Positions 14,060 through 19,676 of a stretch of DNA of 28,039 nucleotides are shown here, piece after piece. The DNA is taken from IMG/VR virus record IMGVR_UViG_3300047370_000223, positions 1 through 28,039 of that record; one strand, written 5' to 3'. The DNA is from a virus. Numbering within the stretch: position 1 is the first letter of the stretch; the number at the start of each line of letters is the position of its first letter. The notes beneath the pieces were generated by a model, which had not been told where the DNA came from, did no database searches, and was given only the letters and a program-made list of their open reading frames with translations. The position numbers and the translations under genes are program-made.

Positions 14060-14256
14060 TGATTGAGGCTATATTCGGCGACCAGTTTCCCTGATTGCGT
14101 CTTGATCATCTCCTTATCAATCGTGAATCCCATGCTTTTAAGATCATGGATTCGGGCCGCTAACCGTGTGCAATTGAATTCCCGGAACGCATCCAGACTG
14201 GTGATTTTTCCACCAGAAAGGAGATATTCCCCAATTTTTTTTGCCTGACTATTCAT
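14056..14256 (-). CDS. HTH-domain early regulator, 66 aa
   Basis: The protein MNSQAKKIGEYLLSGGKI continues with L-D-A-F-R-E-F-N-C-T-R-L-A-A-R-I-H-D-L-K-S-M-G-F, a winged-helix pattern found in small phage HTH proteins (the HTH_39-like group): helix, helix, recognition helix with R-L-A-A-R-I, then wing G-F-T-I-D. It is coupled by ATGA overlaps on both sides. It lies second in the leftward early operon, facing the repressor, so it may act like Cro, CII or an early activator. The role is inferred from position. Confidence 0.72.
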   Translation of the reverse strand: MNSQAKKIGEYLLSGGKITSLDAFREFNCTRLAARIHDLKSMGFTIDKEMIKTQSGKLVAEYSLNQ

Positions 14257-14444
14257 TTATGTGAACCTTTCTTTTGCTCTTTAATTTGTGGATCGACGAG
14301 TTCCAATTCGTCGTTTTCCAGTTTAGTTAACCCGTAATTCAGAAGGAGATTTGCTAACTCCTGTAGGGATCTAGGGCTTTTCTTTGCGTTTGATGAAAGT
14401 CGGCTATGCGTAGCAATACCGACCCTTATGGGTTTAGTGTCCAT
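14253..14444 (-). CDS. First gene of the leftward early operon, 63 aa
   Basis: I chose the ATG giving MDTKPIRVGIATHSRL, with an AAGGAT ribosome site about 9 bases upstream. An in-frame extension runs back into the opposite gene and is unlikely. The C-terminal half is helical (SLQELANLLLNYGL) and ends in a Lys/Gln-rich tail. It lies opposite the repressor across about 106 bases, the position of cro or a regulator in lambdoid phages, but its sequence is not a clear HTH. Function unknown. Confidence 0.62.
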   Translation of the reverse strand: MDTKPIRVGIATHSRLSSNAKKSPRSLQELANLLLNYGLTKLENDELELVDPQIKEQKKGSHK

Positions 14445-14550
14445 ATATTTCTTTATCCTTAATTTAAGTTTTGTAAACAGAAAAGACACAAGTTTGGCTA
14501 CCGTTTTGAGCAAATAACGTATACAATTGCGTAACACTCTCGATTGCATT
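14445..14550. promoter_or_regulatory. Divergent early control region (promoters/operators)
   Basis: This AT-rich gap separates the leftward early operon from the rightward repressor. It contains a TATACAAT element (14520-14527), a fair -10 about 20 bases before the repressor ATG, and the small palindromes GTATAC and CAATTG. No perfect long operator repeat was found by eye. Repressor binding here is inferred from the divergent layout. Confidence 0.5.
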
Positions 14551-15015
14551 ATGGGAATCAAACTGACGGATAATATGAAAGGACTTATCTCCCATGCTAT
14601 TAAGGCTAAGGGATTGAGCAAAAAACGAATTGCTGAATCGGTTGGTCTTAGTCAACCTTGGGCTACTTATCTCACTCGTCCTCTCAATAGCGGTGGATTG
14701 CGCTCTCTGACAGACGATCAGACCAAAGTTCTTTCACAATTGCTCGATTTGGAGTTTGTCGAGCTTCTGGAATCCAACCGGCCAACGGAGTCAGCGATGC
14801 GACTAAGCCGACTGGCGAGAGAAGATCCACTGCTGAATAATTTGATGGTTTCGCTTGACCTCTACGCCTGCGAATGTGACCGCTTCAAGTCAAATAAACT
14901 CACCGATCAGGATCTGATCGATCTCGGAAGTAAATTCATTAAGATCGTTGAGAGCCGTAAGAAGAGTCCGCAAGAAACAGCACAAGAGATTCTTGACCTA
15001 ATTAGTAGGAATTAA
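14551..15015 (+). CDS. Putative phage repressor (HTH)
   Basis: The 154-aa protein starts MGIKLTDNMKGLISHAI; an ATG 24 bases further on is an alternative, and neither has a strong ribosome site. Residues 21-43 (GLSKKRIAESVGLSQPWATY) form a lambda-repressor-type HTH. The C-terminal half is helical, without a visible Ser-Lys LexA-like peptidase pair. It is therefore not an obvious self-cleaving CI, and induction may work by another protein. It faces the early operon and is followed directly by attP and the integrase on the same strand. It is the best candidate for the lysogeny repressor; the assignment rests on the HTH and position. Confidence 0.75.
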   Translation: MGIKLTDNMKGLISHAIKAKGLSKKRIAESVGLSQPWATYLTRPLNSGGLRSLTDDQTKVLSQLLDLEFVELLESNRPTESAMRLSRLAREDPLLNNLMVSLDLYACECDRFKSNKLTDQDLIDLGSKFIKIVESRKKSPQETAQEILDLISRN

Positions 15016-15016
15016 T

Positions 15017-15038
15017 TAGCACACAATTTCTAGCACAC
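15017..15038 (+). repeat. Integrase arm-type sites, left pair (TAGCACAC x2)
   Basis: Two direct copies, 15017-15024 and 15031-15038, 14 bases apart, directly after the repressor stop codon. They match the pair on the other side of the core. Confidence 0.75.
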
Positions 15039-15081
15039 GGTTAAAAGTGAAAATCTTCAAACCTTTATAGAATAAGCAAAA

Positions 15082-15119
15082 GGGGCATTAGCTCAGTTGG
15101 TAGAGCATCTGCATGGCAT
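15082..15119 (+). other. 5' half of tRNA-Ala(GGC), attP core
   Basis: The segment matches tRNA positions 1-38: acceptor strand GGGGCAT, D-arm GCTC/GAGC, anticodon-stem strand TCTGC and anticodon loop ATGGCAT. It then departs from tRNA sequence at 15120, where GCAGA would be expected. No matching 3' half follows, so it is not a functional tRNA gene. A TATAGA element at 15066-15071 lies just upstream and could act as a promoter. Phages usually carry the 3' half of the target tRNA, so the 5' half is unusual. Confidence 0.8.
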
Positions 15120-15132
15120 AACCGCGAGCGGC

Positions 15133-15141
15133 CCTGAAACC
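15133..15141 (-). repeat. Core GGTTTCAGG of the recurrent motif, within attP
   Basis: The 9-base core of the AGGTTTCAGGA family, again on the minus strand, lies 13 bases beyond the tRNA break in attP. Flanking bases differ (GGG before, GCC after). Confidence 0.6.
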
Positions 15142-15202
15142 CGTATAAAATAAAGGATCTTGCTGAATCAGGTATTGCAATTTGTGCTAATTTTGCCCAC
15201 TT

Positions 15203-15223
15203 TAGCACACGTTTTTAGCACAC
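15203..15223 (+). repeat. Integrase arm-type sites, right pair (TAGCACAC x2)
   Basis: Direct copies at 15203-15210 and 15216-15223; the second ends one base before the integrase GTG start. With the inverted GTGCTAA at 15184-15190 they can form a hairpin with a short loop. Confidence 0.75.
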
Positions 15224-15224
15224 T

Positions 15225-16214
15225 GTGAAAGGCATCTACAAACGAAGGCAAACGTTCTGGTTTCGCTTTACGGCGAACCGCAAGCAGCATCGCGTCTCTC
15301 TCGGAACAAACGACGAGATCGAAGCAATCGAAATTGCTCACAAAATTCTCGCCAATCCCCTCCCCTATATCAATGGTGAAAGTTACGTCACTGACTTGAT
15401 CAATCAATATCGGAAGCATTGCATTGTCGAAAAGTATCAGACTGAAGGATGGGCCGTCGATCAAGGCATTAGAATAACTGCCTTCTGCCGCGATTTTAAG
15501 ATCCACCACCCGACACAAATTACTGTCCAGAGTATCAAGCGATGGTTGTCGCTTTACGCGAATGAGAATACAGCGATCCAGCAGCTTGCTATCCTCTCTC
15601 GTTTTACCCGCTGGTTGACTGCGAACGGCCATATTATGGTCGATCCCTGTCTGGAGATCCCTCGGAAGAAACAGGTCAAACGTCCTCGATACAATTTTCT
15701 CAACCGGGAGCAGGCGCGTTCCTTGATCGAAACTGCAAAAGGCGACAGGGATATGTCGATGCTGGTATTCCTCGCCCTGCAAGCTGGATTGAGGAAAAAT
15801 GAATGTCTCCATGCGACTCCTGACTGGATCGACCTCAAATCAAAACTGCTGCACGTTAAGGGCAACATCGACTGGAGTCCAAAGAATGGCCGGGATAGAA
15901 CGATTCCGATCACGGATGAGTTTGCTGATTTCCTAGAGTCAATCGAGATCCCGCAGCCATACCTGGTGCGACCAAGCGCGAGGAACGTAGGCCGATACCG
16001 ATGGGACTTTCGCAAGGCGTTCAATTCTCTCCGGGAGAAAGCTGGCGTTGAATGCACGTTCCACGATCTTCGCAGATCATTCGGAAGTCTCCATGCGTCA
16101 GCCGGGACTAGTCCTTATAAGGTTGCCAAATGGCTAGGCCATTCGATAATCGTGTTTGAACAGCACTACGGTCATCTGATTCCAGCCGATGACGAAATCA
16201 ATAACGCTTGGTGA
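15225..16214 (+). CDS. int: Tyrosine integrase
   Basis: The 329-aa site-specific recombinase begins with GTG (MKGIYKRRQTFWFRF). The N-terminal arm-binding domain (1-50) is followed by a SAM-like core-binding domain (about 52-145) and the catalytic domain. Catalytic residues are Arg 190 (A-G-L-R-K-N-E), a beta-hairpin Lys (212 or 220), H-D-L-R (His 280, Arg 283), L-G-H-S (His 306) and Tyr 315 (E-Q-H-Y-G-H-L). It should recombine attP here with the host tRNA-Ala gene. No ribosome site is visible, because an arm site occupies that position, so synthesis may be low or autoregulated. The next gene follows after one base. Confidence 0.95.
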   Translation: MKGIYKRRQTFWFRFTANRKQHRVSLGTNDEIEAIEIAHKILANPLPYINGESYVTDLINQYRKHCIVEKYQTEGWAVDQGIRITAFCRDFKIHHPTQITVQSIKRWLSLYANENTAIQQLAILSRFTRWLTANGHIMVDPCLEIPRKKQVKRPRYNFLNREQARSLIETAKGDRDMSMLVFLALQAGLRKNECLHATPDWIDLKSKLLHVKGNIDWSPKNGRDRTIPITDEFADFLESIEIPQPYLVRPSARNVGRYRWDFRKAFNSLREKAGVECTFHDLRRSFGSLHASAGTSPYKVAKWLGHSIIVFEQHYGHLIPADDEINNAW

Positions 16215-16215
16215 T

Positions 16216-16752
16216 ATGCCGCCGTATTCCGATCCCGAAGAGCAGAAAGCGTATCGCAGGCGATGGTATCGTGAAAACTATGCTCGCGACAAAGATTTCA
16301 GGCTGGAAGAGCTTCAGCGCAAGCAGGAAGCTCATCCTCGTCTCCGCGATAAAAAGATTGAGTATTACCGCTCGACCAACGTGCCAAGAGATATTGAAAT
16401 CTCTGTAGCGGTGACCCCGGATGAGTTTGATCTGTTTAGAAAGGCAGCAAAGCGAATAGGCAAGCGTGTTGGCCCCACAATCCGCATCCTCGCGCTCGAC
16501 CAGTTCACTGATTCAGAGCGTCTTGAACTTCGCCGGAAATGGTATCGAGACAACGTCAGCAGTGATCAACTACGTGCCTTAAAGACCATTGGAGCCGACA
16601 TTAACTCGGTCAACCTCTCTCGCACAGTCTATCCGAAATCCGTCACGGTGAAGCTGACTAGCGATGAAGCGTTGCTAGTGAAGACCAAGTTGCGAAAAAA
16701 CCAGCAGCTTCGCACTGGCATCAAGGATCTGGCACTTGCGTCGATTTGTTGA
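16216..16752 (+). CDS. Integrase-coupled protein with two internal repeats, 178 aa
   Basis: It starts MPPYSDPEEQKAYRRRW, one base after the int stop (TGATATG). The protein is a tandem duplication. Repeat A has R-R-R-W-Y-R-E-N (14-21), a strand I-E-I-S-V-A-V-T-P-D-E-F (60-71) and a helix ending I-R-I-L-A-L. Repeat B has R-R-K-W-Y-R-D-N (106-113), K-S-V-T-V-K-L-T-S-D-E-A (141-152) and I-K-D-L-A-L. The strand-helix parts resemble ribbon-helix-helix or MobC-like DNA-binding units. Coupling to int suggests a directionality factor or regulator. No named family is recognised. Confidence 0.72.
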   Translation: MPPYSDPEEQKAYRRRWYRENYARDKDFRLEELQRKQEAHPRLRDKKIEYYRSTNVPRDIEISVAVTPDEFDLFRKAAKRIGKRVGPTIRILALDQFTDSERLELRRKWYRDNVSSDQLRALKTIGADINSVNLSRTVYPKSVTVKLTSDEALLVKTKLRKNQQLRTGIKDLALASIC

Positions 16753-16774
16753 ATAAAAAAGAAATTTTATTCAA
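16749..16774 (+). terminator. AT-rich hairpin at the end of the int operon
   Basis: TTGAATAAAA and TTTTATTCAA form a 10-bp perfect inverted repeat with a 6-base loop, overlapping the stop codon. The stem is almost pure A+T and has no long T-tract, so it would be a weak terminator, but it lies exactly between two convergent operons and may act on both strands. Confidence 0.5.
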
Positions 16775-16810
16775 TAAATACGATTGCGCTAAACCCCACG
16801 AAAAAAGCGG

Positions 16811-16975
16811 TTAAGTCGCAATTGTTGAAGATTCAGTGCTTTCACTGGCCTCCAAAAGAATCATAATTGCAGCGAGCAGCTCTTCCTCAAAATGTTGCTG
16901 GGAAGAGATCCACTGGCCTGTCCCGCCGTCCTGATCTGCCTCGTAATAACCGTATCCCTCCAAGCGGTCAGGCAT
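16811..16975 (-). CDS. Small acidic protein, 54 aa
   Basis: The short reading frame begins MPDRLEGYGYYEADQDGG, is acidic and ends in a Ser/Thr/Glu-rich tail. The middle holds a hydrophobic helix (EELLAAIMILLEA), perhaps amphipathic. Its ATG overlaps the stop of the preceding gene as TGATG, the same coupling used throughout the operon, which is the main reason to believe it is real. It is the last gene of the rightmost leftward operon before the convergent int operon. No function is recognised. Confidence 0.6.
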   Translation of the reverse strand: MPDRLEGYGYYEADQDGGTGQWISSQQHFEEELLAAIMILLEASESTESSTIAT

Positions 16976-17265
16976 CACCACTTAGTCTTTGCGGCCCAAA
17001 AAGCCGCGCTCATCTTGCCCTTTTTGATATTCCTACCGTGACGCGCCTTGAAACTCTTACGCTTGTTCTTCATGGCCTGAGATTCCCCAGCCTTCGGTTT
17101 CCCGGCAGTCTTAGCACCCTGCTCACCGAACCGGATGAGTTTCGTTTTCCCGCCTTCAGAAGCTAATACCATGTGGCTTTTCTTCGGATGACCGGGAGTT
17201 CGCTTCGGTTGATTTACCTTACTCAATCGGAACCGCTTGAGAAGTTTTGCTGTTTTATTTTCCAT
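16975..17265 (-). CDS. Conserved basic phage protein, 96 aa
   Basis: I chose the ATG giving MENKTAKLLKRFRLSK, directly after the phosphoesterase stop (TAAATATG). The part K-L-I-R-F-G-E-Q-G (about 52-60), then K-P-K-A-G-E and K-R-K-S-F-K-A-R-H, ending K-G-K-M-S-A-A-F-W, is a pattern I recognise from many podophage proteins of unknown function. About a third of residues are Lys or Arg. A DNA- or capsid-associated role is likely but unproven. Confidence 0.75.
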   Translation of the reverse strand: MENKTAKLLKRFRLSKVNQPKRTPGHPKKSHMVLASEGGKTKLIRFGEQGAKTAGKPKAGESQAMKNKRKSFKARHGRNIKKGKMSAAFWAAKTKW

Positions 17266-17267
17266 AT

Positions 17268-18446
17268 TTAAACTTTGGGCCTCACCACGACGCTGCCACA
17301 CTCGCCGTGTTCGCTATGGTAGGTAGTCGCTCTCGCCCCTGAGTTTGAGAAGTAACCGTGATGCGATGCATAGGCATCTCTCGCCGCCAGCGTTGGATGC
17401 TCTATAACGTGCATACCTCCGACCTCGCTCTCCATCAGTTTTGAAGTGTGGCGATGACCAATGTGAGCGTATCTGTATTTCGTTTTACCCCACATCTCCG
17501 ATTCGGTCGCAGCAAACAATCCGGGCAAGGACGGAGGCTTCACCATATGACCGTGATGCATTGCGAGCATCGTTGATCCATGTTGATGCGAATAGAAAGG
17601 CTTCGGGCTGAGATCGACTGTGACTCTCGGCTCATTTTCGTAAAGAGCAGCGAGCAGTTGCCTCAACCAAATCGAACCAGACGAATCATGGTTCCCGGTA
17701 GCCATGACCGCATGAACGCTCTCATGCTTCTTCAGAGCGTCGTCTATGACCGTCCTGATGATCTTGACTGCTATTCCAACTACCTTCGCGTAACGCCCGT
17801 CTCCGTCCAGCACATGGCCACTGGCAGGCGTGACTGGGAGGAGAGAATCCCAATGAAGGAGATCCCCCAACTGGGCTATGACGCAGCGTTTAGCTTTAGG
17901 ACTCTGTTGCACCATCGACCTGAACGCATCGATAACCACGTCCTCTGCGATTTTTAAATCCCAATCTCGATCACCCTCTTCGTGCCAAGCCAGCATCCCG
18001 ATGTGGCAATCGGTCAATACATAAAAATTCAATAGCTCCTCATCGCACTTTATCGGTTTCCGAATTGCCGGGAGACGTTTTACATCTTTCGATAAATCCT
18101 CGTAAATTTGTTTGGCAATCTCTAACTCAGCACCCTTGTCGGCATCCGTTTTGACCCACTGTTGCTTAACTTCACCGTCCTCTCCTAAAAGCGTTGACGT
18201 GCCTTTCAGATGGTAGCCGGGAGGACATGGGCTGGTTACATTGTGGGCAGGCGACCAACCTCGACGAGCAGCGTTTGCCTCGATCCGTTGGATTGTTTTT
18301 ACCAAAGACGAATGATGTCTATTGAGAACGCGGCTTGCTTTGCGGATCTTACCACCGTTATCGCTGAGTAATTTTAACACCGACTTTTGCGTATCGGTCG
18401 ATGCGTAGTCCAGAAGCGAACTATAATAAAAAGCGTCTTTTTCCAT
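17268..18446 (-). CDS. Metallophosphoesterase with N-terminal HTH domain
   Basis: The 392-aa protein has a helical, HTH-like N-terminus (about 17-60: T-Q-K-S-V-L-K-L-L-S-D-N-G-G-K then L-N-R-H-H-S-S-L-V-K), a linker with P-P-G-Y-H-L-K-G-T-S-T, and a calcineurin-like phosphoesterase domain. Metal ligands are Asp 146 and His 148 (T-D-C-H-I-G), Asp 195 (L-G-D-L), Asn 252 and His 253 (G-N-H-D), His 300 (H-H-G-H), and His 331 and His 333 (G-H-R-H). Phage enzymes of this form are common but poorly understood; nuclease (Mre11-like) or phosphodiesterase activity is possible. Eight G's lie immediately before the ATG. Confidence 0.85.
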   Translation of the reverse strand: MEKDAFYYSSLLDYASTDTQKSVLKLLSDNGGKIRKASRVLNRHHSSLVKTIQRIEANAARRGWSPAHNVTSPCPPGYHLKGTSTLLGEDGEVKQQWVKTDADKGAELEIAKQIYEDLSKDVKRLPAIRKPIKCDEELLNFYVLTDCHIGMLAWHEEGDRDWDLKIAEDVVIDAFRSMVQQSPKAKRCVIAQLGDLLHWDSLLPVTPASGHVLDGDGRYAKVVGIAVKIIRTVIDDALKKHESVHAVMATGNHDSSGSIWLRQLLAALYENEPRVTVDLSPKPFYSHQHGSTMLAMHHGHMVKPPSLPGLFAATESEMWGKTKYRYAHIGHRHTSKLMESEVGGMHVIEHPTLAARDAYASHHGYFSNSGARATTYHSEHGECGSVVVRPKV

Positions 18447-18463
18447 CCCCCCCCTTTTCTCCC

Positions 18464-19111
18464 TTAAAACAATCGAATGTGCGAGCGAACCAGAGAGAGT
18501 TTTCGCTTCTGCGCGTAAACTCCACCGCCCTCACGCGATCCACCGATGTTGGTATTCCCCTCGACAGTGTTCACAAAGCCGTCCAACTCATCGTCAATCG
18601 CCAATCCGATATGGGAAAACGTGTAGACAAGGATGTCCCCGGCTAGGATTTTCTCTTTCGGCTTGAAGAGTTTTAGTTTTTCAGTCCTTGCCCATCGCTC
18701 AAAGTCCCAAGCACCAGCCGTTTGCGGACGCGCAAATGGAAGATCATATTTAGTATCAAGCTGCTGGATTCCCCAGCAGATAAATGCCGCGCACCAAGGC
18801 CAACCAGAACCGTCGAGCCAAGTTGATGCCTGGTATTTCTCAACATCTGGGCCGCGATTGCTGTTGAGCGGTATCTCGCGGACACCGGTTTCAGAAACGA
18901 GGATGTCGATTAGCTCACTGGTAAGAGGATTCCGTTCACTTCCAGTAGCCGGATTTGATTGAGCTTTTACGGTCTGCAAGTAGTTTTGATACGCCGCTTT
19001 AGTGATCGGCCCCGGAAGTCCTCGCGTAGTGCCATCGTAGAAACCAAGAGCCTTTAGGCCATGCTGGATGACGACCGCATCAGATTGCTCAAGATTTTCC
19101 CAATCGATCAT
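18464..19111 (-). CDS. Endolysin: PG-binding plus CHAP-type amidase/peptidase
   Basis: The 215-aa lytic enzyme has an N-terminal peptidoglycan-binding-like helical region (1-50: V-I-Q-H-G-L-K-A-L-G-F-Y-D-G, then G-P-I-T-K-A-A-Y-Q-N-Y), a linker and a CHAP/NlpC-like catalytic domain with Cys 107 (G-W-P-W-C-A-A-F), His 167 (F-S-H-I-G-L-A) and V-E-G-N-T-N (183-188). It degrades cell-wall peptidoglycan late in infection. No signal peptide is visible, so release depends on the holin encoded two genes upstream. The ATG overlaps the o-spanin stop (ATGA). Confidence 0.9.
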   Translation of the reverse strand: MIDWENLEQSDAVVIQHGLKALGFYDGTTRGLPGPITKAAYQNYLQTVKAQSNPATGSERNPLTSELIDILVSETGVREIPLNSNRGPDVEKYQASTWLDGSGWPWCAAFICWGIQQLDTKYDLPFARPQTAGAWDFERWARTEKLKLFKPKEKILAGDILVYTFSHIGLAIDDELDGFVNTVEGNTNIGGSREGGGVYAQKRKLSLVRSHIRLF

Positions 19112-19347
19112 TTACTGCCGATGATTAAGGCTCTTAAATAACTATACTCACTGTGAAACCGTTGATTGTCCCCTGTGAGAACACCTTCCTCAAATTGGTA
19201 GGTTTTACCCGGTATCAGAGTCACCGTGGGAGGATCGTATAAAGCCGACCTGTTCACTCGCTCGTTGTTTGCGTTTTGCAATCGTCTCGATTCGCAGCTT
19301 GGCAGCAGGAGAACCAGACAAAGCAAGGCGATGCATTTCATCCTCAT
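19108..19347 (-). CDS. Outer-membrane spanin lipoprotein (Rz1-like)
   Basis: The 79-aa protein begins MRMKCIALLCLVLLLPSCES: a short lipoprotein signal with lipobox L-P-S-C, so Cys 18 would be lipidated. The mature part contains P-P-T-V-T-L-I-P-G-K-T-Y and ends with S-K. It starts inside the i-spanin gene in another frame and extends beyond it, the known overlapped Rz/Rz1 arrangement. With the inner-membrane partner it fuses inner and outer membranes at the end of lysis. An AGAGGA ribosome site precedes the ATG. A second ATG (MKCI) two codons in is possible. Confidence 0.82.
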   Translation of the reverse strand: MRMKCIALLCLVLLLPSCESRRLQNANNERVNRSALYDPPTVTLIPGKTYQFEEGVLTGDNQRFHSEYSYLRALIIGSK

Positions 19348-19453
19348 AATCCTCTATCTGCCGCTCGATCTTGCGAATCTCAATGATCGGCAAAACTTTG
19401 AGTAAAGCGGTCGCCGCATTAAAAAAAGCAGCGACCGCTCTAAACAGTGTCAT
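19205..19453 (-). CDS. Inner-membrane spanin (Rz-like)
   Basis: The 82-aa protein starts MTLFRAVAAFFNAATALL. An N-terminal hydrophobic helix (about 4-24) serves as signal-anchor, followed by a charged periplasmic coiled coil (I-R-K-I-E-R-Q-I-E-D-Y-E-D-E-M) and a polar C-terminus. The shape matches i-spanins, and its gene overlaps the lipoprotein gene for 143 bases. Its ATG overlaps the holin stop (ATGA). It lies in a holin, i-spanin, o-spanin, endolysin order. Recognition rests on topology and overlap, as spanin sequences vary greatly. Confidence 0.8.
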   Translation of the reverse strand: MTLFRAVAAFFNAATALLKVLPIIEIRKIERQIEDYEDEMHRLALSGSPAAKLRIETIAKRKQRASEQVGFIRSSHGDSDTG

Positions 19454-19620
19454 GCTGACTTTTCTGGTGCAAATATCGACCAGATAGTCCCGATGAGCAG
19501 AACAAGGCCACCGATGATTTCTTGTGCAATATCCTCCTGCACATACCCACGCGCCGTAGCGATTCCCGCTCCGAAGGTAAGCAAGTGACGGATGATTCCT
19601 AGTGTTTTTTGTCGATTCAT
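19450..19620 (-). CDS. Holin, 56 aa
   Basis: I chose the ATG giving MNRQKTLGIIRHLLTFG; a TTG 66 bases upstream, just before the tail-fibre stop, gives a longer but less likely reading. Two hydrophobic helices, about 7-25 and 33-50 (EIIGGLVLLIGTIWSIF), and a charged turn make a small class II-like holin. The stop overlaps the i-spanin ATG. It should form holes in the inner membrane and time lysis. No good ribosome site is visible; an AGGTTTCAGGA motif ends about 28 bases upstream. Confidence 0.8.
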   Translation of the reverse strand: MNRQKTLGIIRHLLTFGAGIATARGYVQEDIAQEIIGGLVLLIGTIWSIFAPEKSA

Positions 19621-19648
19621 AATTGAGGCAATGTTAAAAGTCAGCGTC

Positions 19649-19659
19649 TCCTGAAACCT
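19649..19659 (-). repeat. AGGTTTCAGGA motif, copy 5
   Basis: Exact 11-mer on the minus strand, continuing GACGC as in copy 4. It lies in the gap between the tail-fibre stop and the holin ATG, and is preceded by an AT-rich stretch. Confidence 0.85.
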
Positions 19660-19676
19660 TATAAAAATCAAGTTTA

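Larger units (their letters stand above)
15016..15224 (+). other. attP region with arm-type repeats and tRNA-Ala core
   Basis: This 209-base gap directly before the integrase holds four direct TAGCACAC repeats (15017-15024, 15031-15038, 15203-15210, 15216-15223) and one inverted copy (GTGCTAA near 15184). They surround a segment identical in form to the first 38 bases of a tRNA-Ala(GGC) gene. Two arm sites on one side and three on the other, around a core ending at the anticodon loop, is the classical plan of a tyrosine-integrase attP. The last arm site touches the integrase start codon, suggesting self-regulation. Confidence 0.85.

Noticed and set aside
14253-14621. Long N-terminal extension of the first early gene with hydrophobic segments
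   Set aside because: It would run across the control region and into the repressor start on the opposite strand; the ATG at 14444 with AAGGAT is far better.
15082-15160. A complete tRNA-Ala gene
   Set aside because: Only positions 1-38 match; the anticodon 3' stem, T-arm and acceptor 3' strand are absent in the following bases, and the surroundings are an attP.
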